From assembly GCF_029910235.1 (NCBI RefSeq), contig NZ_CP112878.1, positions 1-64,000 of the forward strand: DNA of 64,000 nt, read 5' to 3'. Origin of the DNA: Pseudanabaena galeata CCNP1313 (GTDB taxonomy: Bacteria > Cyanobacteriota > Cyanobacteriia > Pseudanabaenales > Pseudanabaenaceae). Positions 9,808 to 19,020 of the stretch are shown piece by piece (position 1 is the stretch's first letter; every line of letters begins with the position of its first letter). The translations under genes and the position numbers were made by a program. The notes beneath the pieces are model-generated. The model had not been told where the DNA came from. It did no database searches and saw only the letters and a list, made by a program, of their open reading frames with translations.

Positions 9808-10200
9808 ATGAAAACTCAATCATTAACCAAGACCGCAATCGAAGCCGTCATCACCATCAGTCTGATTGCAATAATGGGACTCTTGACTGCCCTCATCTAC
9901 GCCCTACTATCATTACTAGGGACTGAAACCGCACCGCAATTCCTGCTGACTCCTCAAGAGGCAGTAGCAGAAACCGCAGCCAAGAACCTAGAAGTTACAA
10001 ACCCAGTTCTATCCTCAGCAAAAGCAGCCCCAAAACTAGAAGTAGCAGTCAAGAAAGCAAATACAGAAATCATCGCAAGCGCTACTAAACCTCTCACAAA
10101 AATGACCGTTCAAGAACTCAGACCCCTAGCGAGAGAACGCAAAATCCCCAACTGGCGAAAGCTGAAGAAGAAAGAACTACTTCTCTACCTAACCACCTAA
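9808..10200 (+). CDS. Hypothetical membrane-anchored protein with SAP/Rho-N-like C-terminus
   Basis: A 130-residue protein starting at the ATG at 9808. I prefer this to the in-frame TTG at 9787 because AGGAAAC lies just before the ATG. Residues about 8-36 form one strong transmembrane helix (AVITISLIAIMGLLTALIYA). An Ala/Pro/Lys-rich linker follows. The last 35 residues (MTVQELRPLARERKIPNWRK, then the LKKKELLLYL end) resemble the SAP or Rho N-terminal helix-extended-helix fold that binds nucleic acid. One reading is a membrane anchor that holds DNA or RNA, but this is inference. It sits between two other small unknown plus-strand genes, with about 100 bases on each side, and has no recognised partner. 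Confidence 0.6.
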   Translation: MKTQSLTKTAIEAVITISLIAIMGLLTALIYALLSLLGTETAPQFLLTPQEAVAETAAKNLEVTNPVLSSAKAAPKLEVAVKKANTEIIASATKPLTKMTVQELRPLARERKIPNWRKLKKKELLLYLTT

Positions 10201-10269
10201 ACAAGAAAAGCAAGCGCGTCAATGTAGATATTCATCAACGAAAGAAATCTGCATTGACAAGCAAGAAGA

Positions 10270-10298
10270 ACGCTAGCGCGTAAAGTCCGTGAACGATT
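10270..10298 (+). promoter_or_regulatory. Shared leader motif, copy B
   Basis: The sequence ACGCTAGCGCGTAAAGTCC followed by GTGAACGATT lies about 33 bases before the ATG at 10332. It matches copy A (before 9257) and copy C (before 30856). It contains the short palindrome CGCTAGCG. Function is unknown. Confidence 0.4.
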
Positions 10299-10331
10299 GT
10301 CCACAAAAAATAAAGTCAGGAGACTAAAAAC

Positions 10332-10772
10332 ATGGCACGTCAACTAAGATTCGATACCCCAGAAGAACTAGCCACAAAAATCATTGACAAATTGAGTCAA
10401 GCAGAACTGCACGTAACCACCAGAGCCTTGATCGTCCATATCAACGAACAAATCCCCATCAAGGAACTGGAGAAGACAGTAGTAGCCAGCAATGCAGTGG
10501 TTGAAACCAGCCGCAAACCCAAAGCCCGTAAGCCACAAGTCAGCACAGACAAGATGTGGCTGTACCAAGCGAAGAAGGGATGGGCTTTGGCGAATATCAA
10601 CCTGCCGATTGAGAAAGTGATTCAACGCTTGCAAAACCATTATGGCTGTAAGATTTTGGCAACCAAAGAAGGCAAGATCAACTTTCTACCATCAAAGCCA
10701 ACCACCATTGACGAACTGCAAAAGAATGGATTTGTCGTTTATCGCCAAGACCTGAATAAGAAAGCAGCCTAG
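10332..10772 (+). CDS. Hypothetical protein, 146 aa
   Basis: Unrecognised. The ATG at 10332 has a clear AGGAG 9 bases upstream. The N-terminal half (MARQLRFDTPEELATKIIDK) looks helical. A Lys/Arg/Pro-rich linker (SRKPKARKPQ) follows, and the C-terminal half (residues about 75-146) alternates short strands and helices, with a LPIEKVIQRLQNHYGCKIL stretch that could be a small nucleic-acid-binding fold. The gene is followed by a strong 15-bp hairpin and then by the polymerase-like gene, so it probably ends its own transcription unit. A role linked to the polymerase is possible from position only. Confidence 0.6.
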   Translation: MARQLRFDTPEELATKIIDKLSQAELHVTTRALIVHINEQIPIKELEKTVVASNAVVETSRKPKARKPQVSTDKMWLYQAKKGWALANINLPIEKVIQRLQNHYGCKILATKEGKINFLPSKPTTIDELQKNGFVVYRQDLNKKAA

Positions 10773-10791
10773 TCCATCAACAACTACCAAA

Positions 10792-10825
10792 AGCAACTAG
10801 ATCCAATGATTTGGATCTAGTTGCT
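10792..10825 (+). terminator. 15-bp perfect hairpin before the polymerase-like gene
   Basis: The arms are 10792-10806 (AGCAACTAGATCCAA) and 10811-10825, exact reverse complements around a 4-base loop. No clear T-run follows, so it may act as an attenuator, an RNA-stability element or a protein site rather than a simple terminator. Confidence 0.5.
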
Positions 10826-10849
10826 AAATTACTTTGAGAGCATAAACAG

Positions 10850-13216
10850 ATGCTAACGATCGCCAAGATTAACCTTGCCACAGGAGAGATCGTCGATAAC
10901 GAAATCCAATTCCGAGACACACTCCTTGAAGCCCTGCATCCAGACATCAAACTCAGCATCGGCAATATTTCCACCTACTTACAAAAGATTGCCAAAGCCG
11001 AAACCATCGCTAAAACCAGCAAATCCGCCAGCAAGCGCAGCACGGCAACCAAAAGCATTGCACCCCTAAAGAAACAAGCGATCGCCGCCTTAACCAAAGG
11101 GCTAGACAAACACCAACTAGCAGGAGCATCGGGAGCCAGAAAACATGGAGACTTCTTCTTCAGCCAAGGAATCAACCCCTTTGCCACCTATTTCCCTACA
11201 GCGATGGGACAAATCAACTACGGCTCGATCCTGATGACCGAATGCTTGAAAATCTATGGCATCGAACGAGTCACCATCCAGATTGTCCAAGACAAAGAAC
11301 ATCGCACCGATGACTGTCACGGCAAAATTAGTCATGAATTCCTGAACCAACTGCGCCAAAGCGAAGACTTCGTAATCCCCGCGAATACGCCGTTCCAGTT
11401 TCGCGCAGGAATCGCCAATCAATGGGTAGTCAAAGGAACCTTACAACTCAGCCTAAACTGTCCCAAAGGCATCGACCTAATCCTGCCCCTATCTTGCTTC
11501 AAAGGACATAAACCCAAACTAGCCATCCACAAACTAGCCAACCTGAAACTAGGAATCGTCAACTTCGCTCAAAAGCGGCGAGTCAAAACCTCCTACACCG
11601 TTTGGCAATGGTTCAGCCAACAAGCGATCGCCCAAGATGTCTTACCAACTACTAAACTCAAAGCCGAAACCCTAGTTGCCGCCCAGAGAGACATTAAACA
11701 ACTCTGCCAACTCGTACAAACAGAGCAATGGGTCAAAACCGACGATCCAGAAGCAGAACCCAACGAAGAAGAAGCCGATGGCAAAATTCTAGCGGAAATC
11801 CTCAAACATGACATTCACGGACAACTACTTGAACATCCCTATATAGTGCGGAAGATTGAGGATTTAGTTAGAAGGAGGTGGTTAACTTTAGCTACCAGTG
11901 GCGGCATCAACTTCTCTAGCTTCATGGCTCAGCCCTATCCCGAACTTGGAGAACTCGAAATGTGCATCCCCGAAATGCCCGAAGGTGAATATGTCGGCTT
12001 CCGCTATCCCATCCGCGATCGCAATGACTTACAGATTTGGACAAACAAACACATCAAAGAACTCAACCAACAGGGAACGATGTACGTCAATCCAGACATT
12101 GCCCGTGACTATTGCGGCATGGACTTTGATGGAGACACCTTCTGCGTGAAATCAGTTCAGAAACTACCTGAAATCGCCAAAGAAATCCGTCAGCATCACA
12201 TCAAGCCCACCACTTACAAACCCGACAAAGTACCAGTACAAGGCACATTAGCCGAAGTCGCCCTCAGATCCACCGAAAACCAAATTGGACTGATCACCTA
12301 TTACCTAGCCACCGCATGGGCAACAGGACAGCACCAGTACATCACAGGCTTAGCCCAAGAAGTCCAAGTTGCCGTAGATCGGCTCAAATCCGACCTCAGC
12401 CATGACCAAACCTTTCTCGATGAAGTGGGCAAAAGCTTACCGAAACTAGACTGGCTGATTGATCGCAAGAAGCAAGGCGTGTATGGCAGTTACTACGATG
12501 CTAAGCAGAGATGCAAACAGCCCGCCCGAGCAATGGAAGCCAACGGCGAATACAACGACGCAATTTCTTTATTGATTCAGTCAGTAAATGAGATCTGGCA
12601 ACCCGTGGATTTACACGAACGTACCCTGCTCGAATTCCGCGAACTATTTGTCAAACCGAACGAAACCCTCTACAAAAGAGCGATCGCCCGTCGTGATGAA
12701 TATACCAGCAAGATCAGGGAAGCAATGAAACTATCAAGCGATCGGGAATCTCGCAAGAAAATCCTCCGCGCCGCTGTGCAATGGGCAAAAGGACTAGGCG
12801 AGAACCTACGCAACAAAAGCGAGAAAACCGCCCAAACCTGTGCCGCCGCCATGTGGCAAGCCAGTCACAACGGCGATCATGGAACCGCAAGCGTAGTCTT
12901 CAATATGTTCCTCCGAGAGATCTGCGATCGCCTGCATGACAACCAACTAATGCGACTGCAAATAGTGGGCGCACAGTATGGAGAACTCGCATCAACCAAA
13001 TGGACAGGAAATGGAGAACATGCCTGTATTCCCATCGTTGTATCTCAACGCCAAGAAGATGGCAGATATCAGATAGAAGTCATCCGTAAAAGCAGGAAAA
13101 AGCCATACCTGCTGGGACTAGTCGCCAAAGACTCCGCCAAAGTATTGGTGGGTGAATACACAGCTTCGCTGAAAACACAGCAAAAGACCATAGTTTGCGA
13201 ACTGGTGGCTGCGTAG
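10850..13216 (+). CDS. RdRP/YonO-like two-barrel RNA polymerase homologue
   Basis: A 788-residue protein with the signature of the double-psi beta-barrel polymerase superfamily. CGMDFDGDTFCV at residues 422-433 carries the three Asp (425, 427, 429) that bind catalytic metal in RNA polymerase beta-prime (NADFDGD), YonO and eukaryotic RdRPs (DLDGD/DYDGD). Other stretches fit the RdRP order: DDCHGKIS (154-161) like the DG.G.IS motif, PFQFRAGI...VVKGTLQLSLN (181-203) like the .QIRYGG.KG...KLSLR region, and FRYPIRDRNDLQ (384-395) like R.P..HPGDI before the catalytic loop. Eukaryotic-type RdRPs and phage enzymes such as YonO and crAss-like gp66 make RNA as single chains. By inference this is a plasmid-borne RNA polymerase or primase. 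It is followed by a strong terminator. No Argonaute or Dicer gene is in the window. Confidence 0.75.
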   Translation: MLTIAKINLATGEIVDNEIQFRDTLLEALHPDIKLSIGNISTYLQKIAKAETIAKTSKSASKRSTATKSIAPLKKQAIAALTKGLDKHQLAGASGARKHGDFFFSQGINPFATYFPTAMGQINYGSILMTECLKIYGIERVTIQIVQDKEHRTDDCHGKISHEFLNQLRQSEDFVIPANTPFQFRAGIANQWVVKGTLQLSLNCPKGIDLILPLSCFKGHKPKLAIHKLANLKLGIVNFAQKRRVKTSYTVWQWFSQQAIAQDVLPTTKLKAETLVAAQRDIKQLCQLVQTEQWVKTDDPEAEPNEEEADGKILAEILKHDIHGQLLEHPYIVRKIEDLVRRRWLTLATSGGINFSSFMAQPYPELGELEMCIPEMPEGEYVGFRYPIRDRNDLQIWTNKHIKELNQQGTMYVNPDIARDYCGMDFDGDTFCVKSVQKLPEIAKEIRQHHIKPTTYKPDKVPVQGTLAEVALRSTENQIGLITYYLATAWATGQHQYITGLAQEVQVAVDRLKSDLSHDQTFLDEVGKSLPKLDWLIDRKKQGVYGSYYDAKQRCKQPARAMEANGEYNDAISLLIQSVNEIWQPVDLHERTLLEFRELFVKPNETLYKRAIARRDEYTSKIREAMKLSSDRESRKKILRAAVQWAKGLGENLRNKSEKTAQTCAAAMWQASHNGDHGTASVVFNMFLREICDRLHDNQLMRLQIVGAQYGELASTKWTGNGEHACIPIVVSQRQEDGRYQIEVIRKSRKKPYLLGLVAKDSAKVLVGEYTASLKTQQKTIVCELVAA

Positions 13217-13265
13217 AAATCAAGGAGAAAAAGGCAAAGGTAACGATTTTCACACCAAATATCTG

Positions 13266-13309
13266 AAAAGGGACACGACAGCTTTAGTTGTGTCCTTTTT
13301 TCTTTTTTT
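13266..13309 (+). terminator. Intrinsic terminator after the polymerase-like gene
   Basis: GGACACGAC pairs with GTTGTGTCC (one G-U pair) around a 7-base loop, followed by T6-C-T7. This is a classic strong terminator. It also argues against translation starting at the ATG at 13310, right at its end. Confidence 0.85.
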
Positions 13310-13357
13310 ATGGCTAGCGCCAGTTCCCAAGAACAAAAACTAGGGAAAAAGCCAAAA

Positions 13358-14341
13358 ATGTACCAACCCATATTTGAGATCACGCCAGAAATCGAGCAGC
13401 ATTTTGATAGTCCCCTGCGAGTAAAAGCTGAAGCAACCGTCGAGGCGATCGCCCTCAGTAAATCAATATCAACAGCAACACAACAACAACAGGTAGAACT
13501 AGCCAAAGCATCAGGATGGGGAACACTCACCGATATCTGGGTGAAAGCCAATCATCAAGGTAATACTTGGCAGCATCGATGCCATGAAAAACTAAGTCAA
13601 CTATTGACCCAAGCCGAAATCCAAGCCGCCAAATCCGCAACCGCAACCGCTTACCAAACTAGCTTTGAAGTAATCCGCGCCATGTGGGATCTCCTTGGTG
13701 ATATTGGTTTTACAGGTGGAGCGATCATTGAACCCGCTTGCAATACCCTAGCGTTCATGGGATGTCAGCCTACAGCGATGAGAGAGATCTCTCAATGGGT
13801 CGGCATAGAACTAGACCCAATCTCTGCCCAAATTGCGAGATTGCTATACCCAGAAGCACTGATTTACGCTCAGGGATTTGAGACAGTGAGCCTAAGTGAC
13901 AACAGTTTTGATCTAGCGATCGGTAATGTTCCCTTTGGCAATTACAAACTGTACGATCCACGGTATGCCCACATGAACTTAAGCATCCATAACTATTTCC
14001 TAGTCAAATCTATAGATTTAGTCAGAGAAAATGGATTGATATGCTTGATTACCAGTTGTTTCACCCTAGATGCTTCTAATACCAGCTTTCGGAAATATCT
14101 AGCGAGTAAGTTAGAGCTAGTGACTGCGATTAGATTGCCAGACATCGCTTTCAAGAGATTTGCCAACACGGAAGTAGTTGCCGATATTCTTATTTTCCGT
14201 AAACTCACAGAAACTGAACAGATAGCCACGAATCAAAAGAATTATAAATGTCCTGATTGGGTAAAGACAGTTCCATCGGGCAAACACACAGTCAATCAGG
14301 AGCCAATCATGATTAATCAATGGTTTGTAGAGGTTGCCTAG
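13358..14341 (+). CDS. N6-adenine DNA methylase-like protein of the SNF2-methylase family, motif I degenerate
   Basis: A 327-residue protein from the ATG at 13358. The in-frame ATG at 13310 abuts a terminator and lacks a ribosome site, while AGGGA precedes 13358. The catalytic motif IV is GNVPFGNYKLYD, in the form NVPFG that is usual for the methylase-SNF2 helicase proteins of conjugative elements and phages. It is followed by the typical IHNYFLVKSIDLVRENGLI and ITS strand. Motif I, expected as EP.CG.G.F.G, reads EPACNTLAFMG: the first Gly is replaced by Asn and the spacing is altered, so SAM binding may be weak or lost. In relatives this domain is fused to the helicase. Here the helicase is the next gene, after a terminator. 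It probably modifies or recognises DNA together with that helicase. Confidence 0.7.
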   Translation: MYQPIFEITPEIEQHFDSPLRVKAEATVEAIALSKSISTATQQQQVELAKASGWGTLTDIWVKANHQGNTWQHRCHEKLSQLLTQAEIQAAKSATATAYQTSFEVIRAMWDLLGDIGFTGGAIIEPACNTLAFMGCQPTAMREISQWVGIELDPISAQIARLLYPEALIYAQGFETVSLSDNSFDLAIGNVPFGNYKLYDPRYAHMNLSIHNYFLVKSIDLVRENGLICLITSCFTLDASNTSFRKYLASKLELVTAIRLPDIAFKRFANTEVVADILIFRKLTETEQIATNQKNYKCPDWVKTVPSGKHTVNQEPIMINQWFVEVA

Positions 14342-14378
14342 CGGCTAGGCTAAAGAGTAACCACACCAAAACTACCGA

Positions 14379-14415
14379 GCGAGTCAATCCTATTTAAAGA
14401 TTGACTCGCTTTTTT
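14379..14415 (+). terminator. Intrinsic terminator between methylase and helicase
   Basis: GCGAGTCAATC (14379-14389) pairs exactly with 14399-14409, followed by T6. It separates the two genes although they belong to one functional family. Confidence 0.85.
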
Positions 14416-14431
14416 AATTGAGAACAAACCC

Positions 14432-17400
14432 ATGTCTATAAGCCCATTAAAATTCCGCAATATCCTCGGCGAACTAACTGTCTCAAAACTATATGGCGGA
14501 GAGCATTTAGGAGTAACTGCCCCAACAAACTTTGACCTGAGAAAAGAGATAAGCAAGATTGGGAAAGCGATCGCAAAATTCTATGAACCCTCTGTAACTC
14601 AAACCAAAGTAATTCAGATCCCACCGCAGTTACAAAAAGTGCTACCCAACGCCTTTTGCGAACATGAAGGACAAATCTATCGTCGCACCGACTATCAGCT
14701 AGAACTAGTCGCAAAACAACAACAACGCATTCGCGCCGCCATGTCTGTCGCTAAAATCCTAGACCTAGTGCTGAGAATGCAGCAATACGAAGACGAAAAA
14801 GAACTAGCCAAACTGCGTCAGATTCTCAATCAAAAATATGATGAGTTCGCAATTAGATTCGGACATTTCACCAGCAAAGAGAACCTCGGTATTTTCCACG
14901 ATGACCCCAACTACTATCGATTGAGAGCATTAGAAATTGACCGAGGCAAAGGCAAAAGCCCAGCCAAAGCCCCCATCTTCCATCAAAGGACAGTCAGAGC
15001 CACCCCAAGATATCGAGCAAATAATGCCAAAGATGCCCTAGCCCAATGCCTAGATGCTAAAAGCTATATCGACCTAGACTGGATCTCCAACCTCATCGAC
15101 AAAAGCACCAGCACCGTCATCAGCGAACTAGAAGGCGACATCTTCTACAACGGCACAATCCCACCAGCAACAGTACAAGAAACCACTAATGCCGAATGGA
15201 TAACCAGAGAAGAATTCATCAGTGGCAACGTCGTCAACCGACTCAACAAAATCATCGCATGGCAAGAAAACGGAGTCCCCAACTGGCTGAACATTGATAA
15301 ATATCATCAAACCATCAGCAGCAATCAACCAGTGCCTTGTTTACCCGAAACCCCAGACGTAGACATCAAAGTACGCTGCGCCGTCAAACTCGGCATCAAC
15401 GTCAATGGTATGACCACCAACGAGCTAAACCTACTATTGCACAACACCATCCGCGTCAAACTAGGAACGACATGGCTCCCCGAAGATGTCATCAAAGAAT
15501 TTAGCGAACAACTCCTTAGCTATGCAGGAACCAGCACCGTCAAATTCCATCCCGACCCAGCCAACATTTGGGTAATCAAAGGCGACAGTAAACTGATCAA
15601 CTCACCCCAAAACAAAACCGAATGGGGAACCACCAGCCACACCGCCCTTGAACTCATAGAACAAGCGCTCAACCAAAAAGACCCCAAGATCTATGACCAT
15701 ATCCAAGACAAACATGGCAACGTTATCAGCATCTTGAATGTAGAAGCCACCACAGCATCGCGGACAATGCAAGACAAAATCCAAACTGCTTTCAAAGCAT
15801 GGATCTGGAGTGAAGGCGATCGCGCTGAACAATTATGTCTGCACTATAACCAATACCACAACCTCTACCGCGACACCGTATATGACGGATCACATCTAAC
15901 CTTCCCCAACATGGCTCCCGACTTTCAGATGCGAAGTCATCAGCGCAACTTCGTGCGTCGAGTCGAACGGCAAAAAGCATCCTTCGCCGCCCATCGGGTT
16001 GGCTATGGCAAAACTGCCACGATGATTGCATCAGGCATGGAGCTAAAACGCAAAGGCATGGCTCACAAAGTCATGCACGTAACCATGAAATCGATTTTGC
16101 CAGGCTACAGCAAAGAATTTAGACGACTTTATCCTGAAGCCAAGATTCTCGTACCGAATGCTCAAGACTTTGCCAAAGATCGCCGCCGAGTCCTACTGAG
16201 CCAAATCGCCACCCACAACTATGATGCCATCATCCTCACCTACGAACAATTCTTCAACCTGCAAATCAGCGAATCAACCGAACTTCTGTTTCTCGAGGAG
16301 CAAATGTCGGCGATTAGTTCCATTTGCGAAGCAACCAACAAAGAAGAATCCAGACAAGTATTCCGAAGTCTTGAAGCGATGCGAAAAAAGATCTCATTAC
16401 GCATCCAAGAAATCGAAACCAGCGATCGCAAAGACCGCGTGATTTACTTCGAGCAACTGGGCATTGATGCGCTCTTCCTAGACGAAGTACAGCAAATCAA
16501 ACGCCTGCAAATCCTGACCACCCAGCACAATGTGGCTGGCATTCCCACAGGCTACAGCCAACGCGCCCATGACTCCTTCATGAAAGTGCGATACCTGCTC
16601 ACCAACGGTAAAAGAGTCATCTTTGCTACGGGCACTCCATTAAGCAACACCATGGCTGAGATGGATGTTTGGATGCGCTATTTGCAACTAGACCTGCTGC
16701 AACAGCAAGGACTAACCCACTTCGACAGCTTCTGCTCAAGATTCTGTGAAACCAGCACCGCCTTAGAAATCAGTCCCACAGGCAAACTGAAATCGAAAAC
16801 ACGCCTACGTGAATTCGTGAACATGCCCGAACTAATGGCAATGTGGTGTCAAGTCACCGATATCCAGACCTCACCCCTTGCCGAAGTCAAGACTCCTAAA
16901 CCCCATTACCATGTGATGTCCTGCAAACCATCGTCAGAGCAAATCACCTATATGGACAAACTCTGCGATCGCGCTGAGGCAGTGGCAAAACGTAAAGTCA
17001 AACCCGAAATTGACAACATGCTCAAAATCACAGGCGATGGAGCCAAAGCTTGTATGCACACCAAATTGGTATCGCCTAATGCAAGTGAATGGATTAACAA
17101 CAAACTGCTAGCCTGTGCATGGAATGTCTGGCAAATCTGGACAATTACCGCGATCGCCAAAGGCACTCAAGCAATCTTCTGCGATCGCAACGCACCCAAA
17201 AAAGACAGGTGGAATAGCTATTGCTATATTCGCGACACCTTAGTGATACTGGGCATACCTGCCGACCAGATTGCCTTTATCCATGATTACGATACCGATA
17301 CTAAGAAAGCCAAACTGTTTGAAGCAATCAACGAAGGCAGAATTAGGATTGTCTTTGGTTCCACATCAAAACTGGGAACGGGAGTGAACATGCAAAGCAA

Positions 17401-18676
17401 ACTGATTGCCTTGCATCATATCGATTGCCCGTGGCGACCATCGGATCTCGAACAGCGAGAAGGGAGAGGAGTGCGTCAGGGCAATGAATGGAGCGATGTT
17501 TTTATCTTCCGTTATGTTACTGAAGGTAGAAACAACCAAGCAGGATTTGATTCATTTCTGTGGCAAGCGATTGAGAACAAACAACGGATGATTTCGCAGG
17601 TGATGTCGGGTGATCGCACCCATCGCACCATTGAAGACATTGATGAGACAGTCCTCAATGCCGCCCAAATGAAAGCGATCGCATCGGGCGATCCGCTGAT
17701 TATGGAACGGGCTACCCTCGAAGCTGAATTACAAGGACTAGGAATGCAATTGCAAGCCTATAACGACAGGCAATTCAGGGATAAATCCAAGATTCAGTAC
17801 CTAACTGACATGGTAAATACTAACCATCCCGCCAGCATTCAGCGCATTCAATCAGACCTAGCCATAGTATCTCAAGCCAACCTGAAACAATTTATCAGCG
17901 ATCGCGGAGTTATGCTGGATAAAGCCGTACTCATTGATCATCACATTACCGAGCAAGTGCAAAGGTTGAAAGAGAGCTATCGATTGACCCACATCCAAAT
18001 TGGACAATTTGCAGGGCTGAATGTATTTCTGAGCAGATTTGGCTCAGAGGTGAATGGGTATATTGGTATGAGCATCAATTCAGGCTATGAATTTAATGCA
18101 GAATGTCAGCAGCCCTTTAGTTCGCTATTGCATGTGGTGAGGAATGCGATCGCCGCCAAGCTAACCACAGCCCAAGAAAATCTCGAACGAGACCGACAAG
18201 AACTGCCAATTCTCCAGAACCGAGTCAGTCAACCCTTTGAGCAAGCACAAGAATACGAGCAGAAATCAAATCGGTTAGGATTCCTGAAGGAGATGTTTGA
18301 TGCAATCGCCCATGAATCCCCTGTAGACGATAGTGTAGCTGACTATGGTTTAGAAGGAGAAGACTTGGAAGAATCGCGAGAAATCTTCTGGGAAAGAGAC
18401 TCTAGGGCATCTCAACTAGAGCCACCATCAACAACGATCATCGAGGGACTGAGGCAGAGACATTTTGAGGATTGGGTAGCCGATGAAACAGAGAAATGGC
18501 TAGAGCAAATCGCGCAGCTTGTGGGAGATCGAGATCTGCCTGTGAGTAGCGATCGGCTTTTGCAGCTTCCAGAATCGAAGGTATTCAAGTCAATGCCTGA
18601 ATTTACAGTAGGTAAGCAACTTATGATTCCACAAAAGTCTACACATGAGAAAAGAGAACAATTAACATTGTTCTAA
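14432..18676 (+). CDS. Large SNF2-type DEAD/DEAH helicase (methylase-helicase family)
   Basis: A 1414-residue superfamily 2 ATPase. About 500 residues precede the motor. The Walker A is HRVGYGKTATMI near residues 520-531, and Walker B is LFLDEVQQIK near 681-690. Motif III is FATGTPLSNT near 731-740. The C-terminal motor lobe has GSTSKLGTGVNMQ and the arginine-finger motif QREGRGVRQGN near 1010-1020. A long coiled-coil tail (about 1080-1400) follows. SNF2-type motors move on double-stranded DNA. This subfamily is known from phages, ICEs and plasmids (DarB-like or strawberry-notch-like methylase helicases), where it may guard incoming DNA. The methylase partner is just upstream. The ATG at 14432 is the first good start after the terminator, with only a weak ribosome site (GAGA). 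Confidence 0.85.
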   Translation: MSISPLKFRNILGELTVSKLYGGEHLGVTAPTNFDLRKEISKIGKAIAKFYEPSVTQTKVIQIPPQLQKVLPNAFCEHEGQIYRRTDYQLELVAKQQQRIRAAMSVAKILDLVLRMQQYEDEKELAKLRQILNQKYDEFAIRFGHFTSKENLGIFHDDPNYYRLRALEIDRGKGKSPAKAPIFHQRTVRATPRYRANNAKDALAQCLDAKSYIDLDWISNLIDKSTSTVISELEGDIFYNGTIPPATVQETTNAEWITREEFISGNVVNRLNKIIAWQENGVPNWLNIDKYHQTISSNQPVPCLPETPDVDIKVRCAVKLGINVNGMTTNELNLLLHNTIRVKLGTTWLPEDVIKEFSEQLLSYAGTSTVKFHPDPANIWVIKGDSKLINSPQNKTEWGTTSHTALELIEQALNQKDPKIYDHIQDKHGNVISILNVEATTASRTMQDKIQTAFKAWIWSEGDRAEQLCLHYNQYHNLYRDTVYDGSHLTFPNMAPDFQMRSHQRNFVRRVERQKASFAAHRVGYGKTATMIASGMELKRKGMAHKVMHVTMKSILPGYSKEFRRLYPEAKILVPNAQDFAKDRRRVLLSQIATHNYDAIILTYEQFFNLQISESTELLFLEEQMSAISSICEATNKEESRQVFRSLEAMRKKISLRIQEIETSDRKDRVIYFEQLGIDALFLDEVQQIKRLQILTTQHNVAGIPTGYSQRAHDSFMKVRYLLTNGKRVIFATGTPLSNTMAEMDVWMRYLQLDLLQQQGLTHFDSFCSRFCETSTALEISPTGKLKSKTRLREFVNMPELMAMWCQVTDIQTSPLAEVKTPKPHYHVMSCKPSSEQITYMDKLCDRAEAVAKRKVKPEIDNMLKITGDGAKACMHTKLVSPNASEWINNKLLACAWNVWQIWTITAIAKGTQAIFCDRNAPKKDRWNSYCYIRDTLVILGIPADQIAFIHDYDTDTKKAKLFEAINEGRIRIVFGSTSKLGTGVNMQSKLIALHHIDCPWRPSDLEQREGRGVRQGNEWSDVFIFRYVTEGRNNQAGFDSFLWQAIENKQRMISQVMSGDRTHRTIEDIDETVLNAAQMKAIASGDPLIMERATLEAELQGLGMQLQAYNDRQFRDKSKIQYLTDMVNTNHPASIQRIQSDLAIVSQANLKQFISDRGVMLDKAVLIDHHITEQVQRLKESYRLTHIQIGQFAGLNVFLSRFGSEVNGYIGMSINSGYEFNAECQQPFSSLLHVVRNAIAAKLTTAQENLERDRQELPILQNRVSQPFEQAQEYEQKSNRLGFLKEMFDAIAHESPVDDSVADYGLEGEDLEESREIFWERDSRASQLEPPSTTIIEGLRQRHFEDWVADETEKWLEQIAQLVGDRDLPVSSDRLLQLPESKVFKSMPEFTVGKQLMIPQKSTHEKREQLTLF

Positions 18677-18772
18677 ATTAATTAAGCATTGGAGTAAGTA
18701 TTCCCTTTGCGGATGTTTACTCCTGTGCTATGACTTTACTAGATAATCCTTAGAACAAGAAAAATTCTATTA

Positions 18773-19010
18773 ATGGACAACGTATTACCAACTTTGCCTT
18801 TAGATATTGATATTAAATGCAAAGCAGTTTTAAAAAAACTTGCAAAATCGCATCAAGCACTAGCCGAGTTAAAAGCATTTGCTGCAAGTATTCCTAACCA
18901 AAGTATCTTGATTAATACTCTATCTTTAACAAGAAGTGAAAGATAGCTGTGCAATAGAAAATATCATCACAACCCATAATGATTTGCATAAAAGTAATAG
19001 ACCCGCATAA
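18773..19010 (+). pseudogene. Fic-family protein remnant (N-terminal part, frameshifted)
   Basis: The first frame (18773-18946) encodes MDNVLPTLPLDIDIK and ends SIPNQSILINTLSL, which matches the N-terminus of Fic/DOC family proteins. A single extra A near 18929-18932 shifts the frame. The next frame (18933-19010) continues EVKDSCAIENIITTHNDLHK, the following conserved Fic segment, and then stops. The FIC catalytic core (HPFxxGNGR) is absent. The remnant ends about 10 bases from the stop of the STAND gene, so the rest was probably lost when that gene arrived. Fic proteins AMPylate target proteins. This copy is dead. Confidence 0.8.
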
Positions 19011-19020
19011 GAAGTGTTGA

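Noticed and set aside
10850-13216. Ordinary fragment of chromosomal RNA polymerase beta-prime
   Set aside because: Apart from the DFDGD loop it lacks the other beta-prime landmarks, and the surrounding motifs follow the RdRP/YonO order.
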